Shown: positions 26,648-35,553, counted from the stretch's first letter. The stretch is DNA of 64,000 nucleotides from JACVRM01 sp963839815 (GCA_963839815.1 CAWIWF010000008.1:124001-188000), one strand, 5' to 3'. Numbers and translations: made by a program. Notes: generated from the sequence alone by a model not told the origin.

Positions 26648-27487
26648 CTAGCGGGCGACCACGTTCCGGCTCAGCGCGGGAAACGCGTAGGCCCCGTCGA
26701 CCCGGTACGGCTCGGCCGCCTGCTCGACTGCGGCCCGCGCCGCGCGCTGCTCCTCGGCGGTCATGGCCGAGATCGTCTTCCTCAGCCCGGCGGCGAGCTC
26801 CAGCGTCACCGTCCAGAAGTCGTCGAAGCTCTCGTACTCCCACGTGAGCGGGACGTCCTCGATCTCCGGGTCTCCGAACCCCGCCCCGCGCACCAGCTCC
26901 TCGATCCGCTCCGTCGTGGCGAGCGAGAACGCCCCGGGCGCCGCCGGGTCGGGTGGCGGCACTGCGCCGATCGCGACGAGCGTGCGGCCGACCACGGCCG
27001 CCCACGGATTGGCGTCGGGGGATGCCCAGACCGCGAACGCAAGCGGGCTGCCCGGTCGGAGCACGCGCCGGATCTCAGCCAGCGCGCGGGCCGGGTCGGC
27101 GACCAGCATGAGCCCCCAGCGGCAGAGCACGCCGTCGAGGCTCCCGTCCCGCAGGTCGATCTGCTCGGCGTCGATCACCCGGTACTCGACGTTGTCGACG
27201 CCGGCCTGCTCGCCGAGCCGCCGCTGCGCCTCGACCATCGCCGGCACGAAGTCGCTTGCGATCACGCGGCCGCCGGAGCCGACGACGTGTGCCAGCAAGA
27301 CACTGGTCTGACCGCTCCCGGCGGCGAGCTCGAGCACCGTGGCCCCGGGAGAGAGCGCGAGCCGCTCGACGAGGTTCCTGCTGACGTGCTCGGATGCGAG
27401 CCAGAGCCGCTGGCCGTGCCCCTCCCAGCTCTCGGCCACCTGCTGCCAGCTGGCGTAGCTGTCGCTCCGGAAGTCGGACGCCTCCAC
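26648..27487 (-). CDS. Class I SAM-dependent methyltransferase (UbiE/MenG-like fold)
   Basis: 279 residues. Motif I is VLELAAGSGQTSVLLA, strand 2 ends VIASDFVPAMVEAQRR, and LCRWGLMLVADPARALAEIRRVLRPGSPLAFAVW covers motifs IV-VI (residues about 125-160). Best described as a Methyltransf_11/25 enzyme; ubiquinone-pathway members look similar but the substrate cannot be named. Leaderless GTG start behind TAGGCT. Divergent from the VOC gene at 27576, with 88 nt between starts. Confidence 0.88.
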   Translation of the reverse strand: MEASDFRSDSYASWQQVAESWEGHGQRLWLASEHVSRNLVERLALSPGATVLELAAGSGQTSVLLAHVVGSGGRVIASDFVPAMVEAQRRLGEQAGVDNVEYRVIDAEQIDLRDGSLDGVLCRWGLMLVADPARALAEIRRVLRPGSPLAFAVWASPDANPWAAVVGRTLVAIGAVPPPDPAAPGAFSLATTERIEELVRGAGFGDPEIEDVPLTWEYESFDDFWTVTLELAAGLRKTISAMTAEEQRAARAAVEQAAEPYRVDGAYAFPALSRNVVAR

Positions 27488-27493
27488 CGCCCG

Positions 27494-27499
27494 AGCCTA
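27494..27499 (-). promoter_or_regulatory. -10 box TAGGCT for the methyltransferase
   Basis: Minus-strand TAGGCT, 6 nt, then GTG at 27487. Confidence 0.5.
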
Positions 27500-27562
27500 C
27501 AGCGCTGCCTCGCGCGAGGACGACCGTCACGGCCGAGCGAGAAGGGGGTGCGCGAGCCCGTC

Positions 27563-27568
27563 TATCGT
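27563..27568 (+). promoter_or_regulatory. -10 box TATCGT for the VOC gene
   Basis: TATCGT, 7 nt, then GTG at 27576. Confidence 0.45.
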
Positions 27569-27575
27569 TCCGGCC

Positions 27576-27965
27576 GTGACCGACTGGGACTGGACGCGGG
27601 TCGTCTTCGACCACGTCAAGCTGGGCGTGAGCGACCTCGAGGCGAGCACGCGCTTCTACGAGCGGGTCCTGGGGGCGCTGGACATCCCGCCGCTCTGGCA
27701 GAACGAGCGGGGCGCGCAGTACGCCAACCTGGTGCTCTCGGCGGCGGCGGAGGTGACCGCCCCGCTCCACATCGGCTTCGTCGCCCGCACGCGGGAGGAG
27801 GTCGACGCCTTCCACCGCGCGGGCCTCGACGGCGGCTACCGCGACAACGGCCCGCCCGGCGTCCGCGAGCAGTACAGCTCGGACGAGGCCGGCCGCTACT
27901 ACGCCGCCTTCCTGCTCGACCCGGACGGCAACAACATCGAGGCCGTCCACCGCGAGTTCCCGTAG
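27576..27965 (+). CDS. VOC family (glyoxalase-fold) protein
   Basis: 129 residues. FDHVKLGVSDLEASTRFYERV and YYAAFLLDPDGNNIEAVHREF are the two VOC half-motifs, with His and Glu at metal positions; the DNGPPGVREQY block links it to the VOC proteins at 3337 and 15499. Substrate unknown. Leaderless GTG start. A GNAT gene begins 3 nt after the stop, so the two form a unit. Confidence 0.88.
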   Translation: MTDWDWTRVVFDHVKLGVSDLEASTRFYERVLGALDIPPLWQNERGAQYANLVLSAAAEVTAPLHIGFVARTREEVDAFHRAGLDGGYRDNGPPGVREQYSSDEAGRYYAAFLLDPDGNNIEAVHREFP

Positions 27966-27967
27966 CG

Positions 27968-28414
27968 GTGGCGGCGATCCGCCGGCTCGGCCCCGACGAC
28001 GAGGACGTGCTCGCCAACCTGGCCCGCGACGAGGCCGAGTTCGAGCTCGAGGGCCGCGGCCGGCCGCGCGAGCCGGTACGCGGGGCGGACGCCGCCGCCT
28101 ACCTCGCGGACGAGGGTGTACTGCACTGGGTCGCCGAGGAGGGCGGCAGCGTCGTCGGGCACCTCCTCTGCTACCTGGAGCGCCGCCGGGCTGGGGACGC
28201 GCTGCAGGTGCTCGTCTACGAGATCGGCGTGCGCCGGGCACACCGCCGCGAGGGCATCGGCCGGGCGCTCGTGGCCGAGCTCGAGCGGTGGATGGCCGCC
28301 GCCGGCGTGCGAAGCGCCTGGGTGCTCGCCGACGGCGAAGCCCCAGCGTTCTACGCCGCCTGCGGCTTCACCCGCGACGACCCGCAACCCGTGCAGATGT
28401 CGCGCCACGTGTGA
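27968..28414 (+). CDS. GNAT family N-acetyltransferase
   Basis: 148 residues from GTG 27968. The acetyl-CoA loop is IGVRRAHRREGIGRALVAELERW (motif A, R-R-x-G-I-G), with a downstream AFYAACGFTR (motif B). WVAEEGGSVVGHLLCYLE forms the central strands. It acetylates an unidentified amine. Starts 3 nt after the VOC stop. Its own stop lies inside a palindrome that leads into the lhr control region. Confidence 0.87.
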   Translation: MAAIRRLGPDDEDVLANLARDEAEFELEGRGRPREPVRGADAAAYLADEGVLHWVAEEGGSVVGHLLCYLERRRAGDALQVLVYEIGVRRAHRREGIGRALVAELERWMAAAGVRSAWVLADGEAPAFYAACGFTRDDPQPVQMSRHV

Positions 28415-28422
28415 GTCACACG
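28408..28422. promoter_or_regulatory. Palindrome CGTGTGAGTCACACG upstream of lhr
   Basis: Perfect 7-bp arms around a central G, overlapping the GNAT stop. Candidate protein-binding site; GTCACA/TGTGAC cores recur in several intergenic regions of the window. Confidence 0.35.
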
Positions 28423-28434
28423 ACCTGTCCGAAA

Positions 28435-28448
28435 CGAACACTTGTTCG
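28435..28448. promoter_or_regulatory. LexA/SOS box upstream of lhr
   Basis: CGAACACTTGTTCG is a perfect CGAAC-N4-GTTCG palindrome, the LexA (DinR-type) operator core of Gram-positive bacteria and actinobacteria. It overlaps the -35 box of the lhr promoter, the right place for repression. One of the four inner bases departs from the fuller consensus. Confidence 0.65.
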
Positions 28449-28470
28449 TCTGAGGTGGCAACGCTAGTCT
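28442..28470 (+). promoter_or_regulatory. lhr promoter, leaderless
   Basis: -35 TTGTTC (28442-28447), 17-nt spacer, -10 TAGTCT (28465-28470), then 7 nt to the GTG at 28478. Confidence 0.6.
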
Positions 28471-28477
28471 GGCTCTC

Positions 28478-31400
28478 GTGGCCGCGCTCGACGTCTTCAC
28501 GCCTCGCACACGGGAGTGGTTCGAGCGGGCGTTCGCGGCGCCGACGCCGGCGCAGGAGCGCGGCTGGCCGGTCATCGCCTCCGGCGCGCACGCGCTGATC
28601 CAGGCGCCGACCGGCTCGGGCAAGACGCTCGCCGCCTTTCTCTACGGGCTCGACCGGCTCGAGGCGGAGCCCGGGGAGGGGATCCGGCTGGTCTACGTCT
28701 CGCCGCTGAAGGCGCTGAACTACGACGTCGAGCGCAACCTGCGCGGCCCGCTGGCCGGCATGCAGAGCGAGCTGCGGGTCGGCGTCCGCACCGGGGACAC
28801 GCCCCAGCGCGAGCGTCAGCAGATGCTGCGCACGCCGCCCGACATCCTCATCACCACCCCGGAGTCGCTCTTCCTGCTGCTCACCTCGCAGGCGCGCGAG
28901 ACGCTACGAGGCGTCCGCACGCTGATCCTCGACGAGGTGCACGCGGTCGCCGGCACCAAGCGCGGCGCCCATCTGGCGATCAGCGTCGAGCGGCTCGAGC
29001 GGCTCGTCGAGGAGCCCTTCCAGCGGATCGCGCTCTCTGCCACCCAGCGACCCCTGGAGGAGATCGGCCGCTTCGTCTCGGGCGGCCGGCCGATCGAGCT
29101 CGTCGACGCCGGCCGCGCCAAGGAGCTCGACCTCGAGGTCGTCCTGCCGGTCGAGGACCTGCGCGAGCTCGGCTCGACCGCGGAGCTCTCCAACCCGGTG
29201 CCCGCCGACGGCCAGGAGCAGGACGCCGGCACCGAGCGCTCGAGCCAGTCCATCTGGCCGTCGATCTACCCGGAGCTCCTCCGCCTCGTCCGCGAGCACC
29301 GCTCCACCATCGTCTTCGTCAACAACCGCCGCCTCGCAGAGCGGCTCGCGCTCCGCCTCAACGAGCTCGCCGAGGAGGAGATCGCCCGCGCCCACCACGG
29401 CTCGCTCGCCCGCGAGCAGCGCGTCGAGATCGAGGAGCTGCTCAAGCGCGGCCAGATCCCGTGCATCGTCGCCACCTCGTCGCTCGAGCTCGGGATCGAC
29501 ATGGGTGCCGTCGACCTCGTCATCCAGGTCGAGAGCCCCAAGTCGGTCGCGCGCGGGCTGCAGCGCATCGGCCGCGCCGGCCACGAGCTCGACGCCGTCT
29601 CGCGCGGCCGCATCTTCCCCAAGTACCGCGCCGACCTGCTCGAGTCGGCGGTCGTCGTGCGGCGGATGCTCGACGGGCAGATCGAGGAGACGGTCATTCC
29701 ACGCAACCCGCTCGACGTGCTCGCCCAGCAGGTCGTCGCCATCTGCGCCGACGACGAGATCGCGGTCGACGACCTGCACGCGCTCGTCCGCCGCGCGTAC
29801 CCGTTCGCGGAGCTCTCGCGCCAGCAGCTCGAGAACGTGCTCGACATGCTCGCGGGCCGGTACCCGTCCGACGAGTTCGCCGAGCTCCGCCCGCGGATCA
29901 CCTGGGATCGCACCGGCGGCGTCATCCGCGGCCGCTCGGGCGCGCGCCGGCTCGCGGTCACCAACGCGGGCACGATCCCGGACCGCGGCCTGTTCGGCGT
30001 CTACCTCGTCGACGGCGGCGGCCGCGTCGGCGAGCTCGACGAGGAGATGGTCTACGAGGCGCGCGCCGGCCAGACCTTCCTGCTCGGCGCCTCCAGCTGG
30101 CGGATCGAGGAGATCACGCGCGACCGGGTGCTCGTCTCGCCGGCGCCCGGCGTCCCCGGCGCCGTCCCGTTCTGGAAGGGGGAGGGGATCGGCCGGCCGT
30201 ACGAGCTCGGCGCGGCCATCGGCAAGACCTCGCGCGAGCTCGTCTCGCTCACCGAGGAGAAGGCGCTGCGGCGGCTCCGCGAGGAGCACCGGCTCGACGA
30301 ACGGGCCGCCCGCAACCTCATGACCTTTCTCGGCGAGCAGGTGGAGGCCACGGGCGCCGTGCCCTCGGACCGGACGGTCGTGATCGAGAAGTTCCGCGAC
30401 GAGATCGGCGACTGGCGCGTCTGCGTGCTGACGCCGTTTGGCGCCCGCGTCCACGCGCCCTGGGCGATGGCGATGACCGCCAGGCTGCGCGACGGCGCCG
30501 GGATCGACGCGCAGTCGATCTGGTCGGACGACGGCATCGCGCTCCACTTCCCGGACGCCGATCAGCCGCCGCCCATCGAGGAGCTGCTCGTCGACCCAGG
30601 CCAGCTCGAGGACCTGGTCCTTCGCGAAATTGGTCAGACCGCGCTCTTCGGCGCCCGCTTCCGCGAGAACGCCGCCCGCGCGCTGCTCATCCCCCGCCGC
30701 TACCCCGGCAAGCGCACGCCGCTCTGGCAGCAGCGCCTGAAGGCGCAGAGCCTGCTGCAGGTGGCGCGGAAGTACGGCTCGTTCCCCGTCATCCTCGAGA
30801 CCTACCGCGAGTGCCTGCAGGACGTCTTCGACCTGCCGGCGCTGACCCGGCTCCTGCGCGGGCTACAGGCGCGCGAGCTCGACCTCGTCGAGGTGGAGAC
30901 CGCGTCCGCCTCGCCCTACGCCGCCTCGCTGCTCTTCGACTACATCGCCACCTACATGTACGAGGACGACACGCCCGCCGCGGAGCGCCGCGCGCAGGCG
31001 CTGTCGCTCGATCGCGACCTGCTGCGCGAGCTGCTCGGCCAGGAAGAGCTCCGCGACCTGCTCGACCCGGGCGCGATCGAGGAGGTGGAGGCGCAGCTTC
31101 GCGGTAGCCCGAAGAACGCCGACGGGCTCCACGACCTGCTGCTGCTGCGCGGCCACCTGCTCGAGGGCGAGTACGACGCCGGCTTCGCCGAGACGCTCCG
31201 GCGCGAGCGGCGCGCGATCACCTTCCGCGTCGCCGGGCGCGAGGCGCTCGCTGCCGCGGAGGATGCGGGCCGCCTCCGCGACGCCATCGGCGTCATGCCC
31301 CCGGGCGGGCTGCCGGAGGTGTTCCTCGAGGCCGAGGACGAGCCGCTGCGAGGGCTGCTCGCCCGCTTCGCGCGCGGGCGCGGGCCCTTCACCACGCGGG

Positions 31401-32806
31401 AGGCAACCGAGCGGTTCGGCCTCGAGCCCGGGCGCGTCGAGCCCGAGCTGCAGCAACTCGAGCGCGAGGAGCGGCTCGTCCGCGGCGAGCTACGGCCCGG
31501 CGGCTCCGAGCGCGAATGGTGCGACCCCGACATCCTGCGCCGGCTGCGCCGCGCCTCGCTCGCCGCCCTTCGGCGCGAGGTGGAGCCGGCCGAGCAGGCG
31601 GCGCTCGGCCGCTTCCTGCCCAGCTGGCACGGCATCGACCGGCGCGCGTCCTTGCGCGAGGCGCTCGTGCCCCTGCAGGGCCTGGCGCTCCCGGTCGCGC
31701 TCTGGGAGAGCGAGGTGCTGCCGCGGCGCGTCCCCGGCTACGGGCCGCTGCAGCTCGACGCGCTCTGCTCCTCCGGCGAGCTCGTCTGGGTGGGCGCCGG
31801 CCTCGACCGGGTCGCCGTCTTCTTCCGCGAGGACGCGCCGGTGCTCGGTCAGCCCGCGGCGGCCGAGCGGCCGGACGGCGAGGCCCACGCTGCCATTCGC
31901 CGAGCGCTCGGACGCAGCGCGGAGTTCTGGCTCGACCTGCTCGCCGCGACCGGGCTCGAGCCGGCTGACGCCCTACCCGCGCTCTGGGAGCTCGTGTGGG
32001 CAGGCGAGGTCACCAACGACGCGTGGGCGCCGCTGCGCGCCGGCCGACGCTACGGCGTGCCGACGGCGCAGCGCCGCGGCCGGCGCTTCTCACGGCGGCG
32101 CACGAGCGGCACCGCGGCCACGCAGGGACGCTGGTCGCTCGCGTCGAGACTCTTCTCCGCGGCGGGAACAGGCCCCGAGGGGGCCGTCCCTCCTTCGCGA
32201 GGGACCGATCGGCGAGCGCTCGCCGAGCTGCTGCTCGAGCGGCAGGGCATCGTCACCCGCGACGGCGTGCGCGCCGAGGGCATCCCCGGCGGCTACGGGG
32301 CCGTCTACGGCGAGCTGAAGGCCCTCGAGACGCTCGGGCTCTGCCGTCGCGGCTACTTCGTCGAGGGGCTCGGCGGCGCACAGTTCGCCCTCGGCGGCGC
32401 CGTCGAGCGACTGCGCGAGCTGCGCGGCGGCGACGAGGGGGAGGTCGACGCGCTCGTGCTGGCGGCGGCCGACCCGGCGCAGCCCTATGGCGGCGTCCTG
32501 CCGTGGCCGAAGCGCGCGGGCGGGCGGGCCTCGCGCGTCGCCGGCGCCCAGGTCGTGCTCCTGGATGGCGAGCCGGCACTCTTCGTCGAGCGCGGCGGCC
32601 GCACGCTCGTCCCGCTCCGCGAGCCGGAGGAGGCCTGGCTGCGGCCGGCGCTCGCCGCCCTCGTCGACCACGTCAGGCGCGGCCGGCTCAAGCGCCTGGC
32701 CGTCGAGCGCTTCGACGGCGAGCCGGTGATCGAGAGCGAGCACCTGCCCCTCCTGGTCGAGGCCGGCTTCCTGGCCGGCCCGCGCCGCGCTGTTCTGCGC
32801 CCCTAG
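28478..32806 (+). CDS. lhr: Lhr-type ATP-dependent DNA helicase, full length
   Basis: 1,442 residues. RecA domain 1 has Walker A APTGSGKT (43-50), ITTPES and the DEVH box (152-155), then LSATQRP. RecA domain 2 has FVNNRRLAERLA, ATSSLELGIDMG and QRIGRAGH. A winged helix, the Lhr domain and a long C-terminal region (about 860-1442) follow, close to the roughly 1,500 residues of mycobacterial Lhr. Lhr is a 3'-to-5' single-strand-dependent translocase that unwinds DNA and RNA:DNA hybrids in DNA repair. An SOS box overlaps its promoter and the transcript looks leaderless, so DNA-damage induction is predicted. Confidence 0.93.
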   Translation: MAALDVFTPRTREWFERAFAAPTPAQERGWPVIASGAHALIQAPTGSGKTLAAFLYGLDRLEAEPGEGIRLVYVSPLKALNYDVERNLRGPLAGMQSELRVGVRTGDTPQRERQQMLRTPPDILITTPESLFLLLTSQARETLRGVRTLILDEVHAVAGTKRGAHLAISVERLERLVEEPFQRIALSATQRPLEEIGRFVSGGRPIELVDAGRAKELDLEVVLPVEDLRELGSTAELSNPVPADGQEQDAGTERSSQSIWPSIYPELLRLVREHRSTIVFVNNRRLAERLALRLNELAEEEIARAHHGSLAREQRVEIEELLKRGQIPCIVATSSLELGIDMGAVDLVIQVESPKSVARGLQRIGRAGHELDAVSRGRIFPKYRADLLESAVVVRRMLDGQIEETVIPRNPLDVLAQQVVAICADDEIAVDDLHALVRRAYPFAELSRQQLENVLDMLAGRYPSDEFAELRPRITWDRTGGVIRGRSGARRLAVTNAGTIPDRGLFGVYLVDGGGRVGELDEEMVYEARAGQTFLLGASSWRIEEITRDRVLVSPAPGVPGAVPFWKGEGIGRPYELGAAIGKTSRELVSLTEEKALRRLREEHRLDERAARNLMTFLGEQVEATGAVPSDRTVVIEKFRDEIGDWRVCVLTPFGARVHAPWAMAMTARLRDGAGIDAQSIWSDDGIALHFPDADQPPPIEELLVDPGQLEDLVLREIGQTALFGARFRENAARALLIPRRYPGKRTPLWQQRLKAQSLLQVARKYGSFPVILETYRECLQDVFDLPALTRLLRGLQARELDLVEVETASASPYAASLLFDYIATYMYEDDTPAAERRAQALSLDRDLLRELLGQEELRDLLDPGAIEEVEAQLRGSPKNADGLHDLLLLRGHLLEGEYDAGFAETLRRERRAITFRVAGREALAAAEDAGRLRDAIGVMPPGGLPEVFLEAEDEPLRGLLARFARGRGPFTTREATERFGLEPGRVEPELQQLEREERLVRGELRPGGSEREWCDPDILRRLRRASLAALRREVEPAEQAALGRFLPSWHGIDRRASLREALVPLQGLALPVALWESEVLPRRVPGYGPLQLDALCSSGELVWVGAGLDRVAVFFREDAPVLGQPAAAERPDGEAHAAIRRALGRSAEFWLDLLAATGLEPADALPALWELVWAGEVTNDAWAPLRAGRRYGVPTAQRRGRRFSRRRTSGTAATQGRWSLASRLFSAAGTGPEGAVPPSRGTDRRALAELLLERQGIVTRDGVRAEGIPGGYGAVYGELKALETLGLCRRGYFVEGLGGAQFALGGAVERLRELRGGDEGEVDALVLAAADPAQPYGGVLPWPKRAGGRASRVAGAQVVLLDGEPALFVERGGRTLVPLREPEEAWLRPALAALVDHVRRGRLKRLAVERFDGEPVIESEHLPLLVEAGFLAGPRRAVLRP

Positions 32807-32940
32807 GACGAGCCAGCCTCCGGTCGGCACCGCTCACCGTGCCCGGCACTGCCACCCGCGCGGACGCGCGTGGGGAGGCCGAGCGGGTGTCTCGGTCGCC
32901 GCCGGCGAGGCTCGGCCGTTTCAGGTAGCCTGGACAAAAG

Positions 32941-33240
32941 ATGGACACAGTCGCAACCGCAGTGACGACGAATGGGTACGCAGCGCTGAGCGCGAGCGAG
33001 CTGCTTGCCCGCATGACGCGCTCGGACGTCGAGGCGTTCGGGGAGCTCTACGACCGGACTGCGGCGCTCGCGTACCGGGTCGCTCACGCCCTCGCCGGTG
33101 ACCCGGCCGCCGCGGTCGCCGCCGTTGAGGCCGCGTACCTCGACGCCTGGCGAACCGCGCGTGACGGGGCCGACGGGAGCAGCGTCGCCGGCTGGATCGT
33201 GCGCCTCGTCGAGCAGCGGGCACGCGCCGCCGCCGCGTGA
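32941..33240 (+). CDS. Sigma-70 region-2-like protein lacking region 4
   Basis: 99 residues. After a short head, MTRSDVEAFGELYDRTAALAYRVAHALAGDP aligns by pattern with ECF sigma region 2 (residues about 25-55), and AVEAAYLDAWR follows where region 2.2/2.3 lies. There is no helix-turn-helix region 4 and no anti-sigma partner. Its TGA overlaps the GTG of uvsE, so the pair is translationally coupled. TAGCCT at 32926-32931 lies 9 nt before ATG. It may bind core polymerase without promoter -35 recognition, or be a degenerate sigma factor; function is inferred. Confidence 0.6.
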   Translation: MDTVATAVTTNGYAALSASELLARMTRSDVEAFGELYDRTAALAYRVAHALAGDPAAAVAAVEAAYLDAWRTARDGADGSSVAGWIVRLVEQRARAAAA

Positions 33241-34271
33241 GCGGCACCGTCCACCCGTACCGCCTCGGCTTCGCCGTCAAGGTCCTCGGTGGGGGCGGGC
33301 TGAAGAGCCACGACACGCGCCGCTGGCAGAGCGGGCCGTCGCTGGAGCGCTCGCTCGAGCTGCTCGAGGGCGTGATCGAATACCTGGACCGCAACGGCAT
33401 CCGCATGTTTCGGCTCTCGAGCGCGACCGTTCCGTACGGCACGCATCCCGACCTGCCGCAGTTCGAGTACCGCCGCCAGCTCGACGAGCACGCGGAGCGC
33501 CTCGATGTGGTGGGCGAGCGGGCCCGCGCGGCTGGCCTGCGTCTCTCGACCCACCCGGGCCAGTACACCGTCCTCAACAGCCCGGACGACTCGATCGTGA
33601 CGAAGGCGGTCGCCGACCTCGAGCAGGACGCGGCCCTGCTCGACGCGCTCGGTCAGGGCCCCGAGGCCGTGGTCGTCATCCACGTCGGCGGCGTCTACGG
33701 CGACCGGACAGCTGCGCTCGACCGCTGGGCGACGACGTACGAGCGCCTCTCCGAACGTGTCCGGCGGCGGCTGGTGGTCGAGCACGACGAGCGATCCTGG
33801 GATCTCGGCGACGTGCTCGAGCTGCATCGGCGCGTCGGCGTTCCGGTCGTGTTCGACTCGCACCACCACCGCTGCAACCCCTGGCCGGAGGCAGACGGGG
33901 TCGAGGAGTCGCTCGCCCTCGCCGCCGCCACCTGGCCGGCCGGCGTCCGCCCGAAGGCGCACGTCTCGAGCCCGCGCACGGAGCTGAGGACGGTTGGGCG
34001 TGGGCGGAGCGCACGCCTCGTCGCACCGCTCCTCGACCAGCACGCCGACTTCCCGTCGCCGTGGGACGTGGTCGATGTCCTGCTCGCGGCTCGCGGACCG
34101 GTGGACGTCATGCTCGAAGCGAAGGCCAAGGACATCGCGCTCCTCTGGACGCGCACGCAGCTCACCCGGCTGTTTCCCGCGGTTGCCGCCGCCGAGGAGC
34201 GCGGCGCAGCGCAGGGTCACGCGGTCGCGGCCCCGGAGGCCTCACTCCCGATCGCGCCGCTCGCCGCCTGA
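33237..34271 (+). CDS. uvsE: UV damage endonuclease UvsE (UVDE)
   Basis: 344 residues. RLGFAVKVLGGGG, the region FRLSSATVPYGTHPDLPQFEY, STHPGQYTVLNSP, VVIHVGGVYGDR, VEHDERSW and VVFDSHHHRCNP give the TIM-barrel metal ligands (His, Glu, Asp, His) of UVDE enzymes. The enzyme nicks DNA 5' to UV photoproducts and other lesions, starting an excision pathway independent of UvrABC. GTG start overlaps the stop of the sigma-like gene (GTGA). C-terminal MLEAKAKDIALLWTR is the usual final block. It sits beside lhr, a CarH-type light sensor gene and a Nei glycosylase. Confidence 0.92.
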   Translation: MSGTVHPYRLGFAVKVLGGGGLKSHDTRRWQSGPSLERSLELLEGVIEYLDRNGIRMFRLSSATVPYGTHPDLPQFEYRRQLDEHAERLDVVGERARAAGLRLSTHPGQYTVLNSPDDSIVTKAVADLEQDAALLDALGQGPEAVVVIHVGGVYGDRTAALDRWATTYERLSERVRRRLVVEHDERSWDLGDVLELHRRVGVPVVFDSHHHRCNPWPEADGVEESLALAAATWPAGVRPKAHVSSPRTELRTVGRGRSARLVAPLLDQHADFPSPWDVVDVLLAARGPVDVMLEAKAKDIALLWTRTQLTRLFPAVAAAEERGAAQGHAVAAPEASLPIAPLAA

Positions 34272-34272
34272 G

Positions 34273-34698
34273 CTAGCGGGCCCAGCGTCCGAGCAGGACG
34301 CCGAAGAGCGCGTGCCGCACGGTTGCCTGCGCGAAAGCGCGCGGGTTGCGCAGCAGCGGCGGGATCCCGGGCTCGCCGCGCGCCGGGTGGTAGCGGTCGA
34401 CGAACCAGGAGAGCGGGTAGAGGCCGACGTGCTCGGCCATCGCCGCGCCGAACGCGAGCGGCCGAGGCGGCAGCGCCGTCCGCTTCTGCACGGCGTGGAA
34501 GGCGAGTCCGAACGCTGCGCCGTTGGCTGCGTGCAGCATCAGACCGACCGGCAGCCAGGCCCGCCGCGTGACCGCCTTGCCGAGCAGCGCGACGTCCGAG
34601 TAGTCGCAGCGGAAGAGCCGCCGGTCGAGCGGCTCGAGCGCTGCCCAGGCGGTCGCGGCGAGCGCGCCCGCCGCGGCGGCGCGTGCCGGCGAGCTCAT
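34273..34698 (-). CDS. Small membrane-associated protein of unknown function
   Basis: 141 residues from ATG 34698 (MSSPARAAAAG). Hydrophobic stretches include AAAGALAATAWAAL, LPVGLMLHAANGAAFGLAFHA and LAFGAAMAEHVGLYPLSWFVD. The hydrophobic stretches resemble conserved bacterial membrane proteins with no assigned role. The ATG overlaps the TGA of the CarH-type gene (ATGA), so the two are co-translated and this protein is the likeliest regulated partner of that sensor. Confidence 0.6.
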   Translation of the reverse strand: MSSPARAAAAGALAATAWAALEPLDRRLFRCDYSDVALLGKAVTRRAWLPVGLMLHAANGAAFGLAFHAVQKRTALPPRPLAFGAAMAEHVGLYPLSWFVDRYHPARGEPGIPPLLRNPRAFAQATVRHALFGVLLGRWAR

Positions 34699-35551
34699 GC
34701 GGCCATCCTCGCGAGCGCCGGCACGGCCTTCGCGGCGCTCGCGCCGGCGTAGCGGGCACCGCACAGCCGCGCCAGCTCGCGGGAGGCGATCGGGCCACCG
34801 AGCACGACGTCGGGCCTGCGTTCCCGGCGCTCGCCGAGCGGCTCGACAAGACCTTCGATGTGCTGCGGCATCGTGACGCTCAGGCAGAGGATGTCTGCAG
34901 CGACGCCGCGGGCGAGTGCGAGCGCGTCGAGTGCAGGCGTCTCTGCGCCGAGGTACGAGACCCCCAGCCGTCGGCACACAGGAGGCCCGCGAGCATCAGC
35001 AGGCCGAGCTCGTGGCGCTCGCCCGGAGCGCAGGCAAGCACGGCTCGCCCTCGGACGGCCGGGCGGCGGTCGGCGAGCAGCCGCATGATGCGGCCGCGTA
35101 CCGCGCTGCTGATCAGGTGCTCGTGCGCGACGCTCAGCTCGCCTCGTTCCCAGCGGTCGCCCACCTCCACCAGCACAGCCCGAGCGACCTCCTCGAGCGC
35201 GACGGGCAGCGGCAGCAGGGCGAATGCCTGGTCGAGAAGAACCTCGACGTCCTCGGCGCTCGCCTCGCCGACGGCGGCGAGGAGCGCGTCCCGGAGCTCG
35301 GACGGCGTCCGCGGGGGTGCGTCGGGCAGCGACAGGAGGGCGGCGGCCTCCGAGATCCGGTAACCCTCGGCCAGCCGGTCGCGCAGCCAGGTCACGCGCG
35401 CGACGTCCCGCTCGCCGTAACGCCGCTGCCCGCCGGCGGTACGCGCGGGGTGCAGAACGGCGTAGCGCTGCTCCCACTTGCGCAGGGTGTGCGAAGGCAC
35501 TCCGGTGCGCTGCGCGAGCGCTGCGATGTTCATTCCAGGCTCGCCGGTCAT
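34695..35551 (-). pseudogene. CarH-type MerR/B12-binding light-responsive regulator, frameshifted
   Basis: MerR helix-turn-helix (MNIAALAQRTGVPSHTLRKW), then the four-helix cobalamin-cap domain with WERGELSVAHEH, i.e. the Wx9EH motif of CarH photoreceptors, then GERHELGLL, the ExHxxG cobalamin-ligand motif. After LLCADGW the frame is lost at a run of five C on the plus strand (34961-34965). The rest of the cobalamin domain (VSYLGAETPALDALALARG, PDVVLGGPIASREL) continues in another frame to the stop at 34695. Adding one base restores 285 residues, normal for CarH. Either a sequencing error or a real break. Start ATG 35551 or 35533. Confidence 0.8.
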
Positions 35552-35553
35552 GA

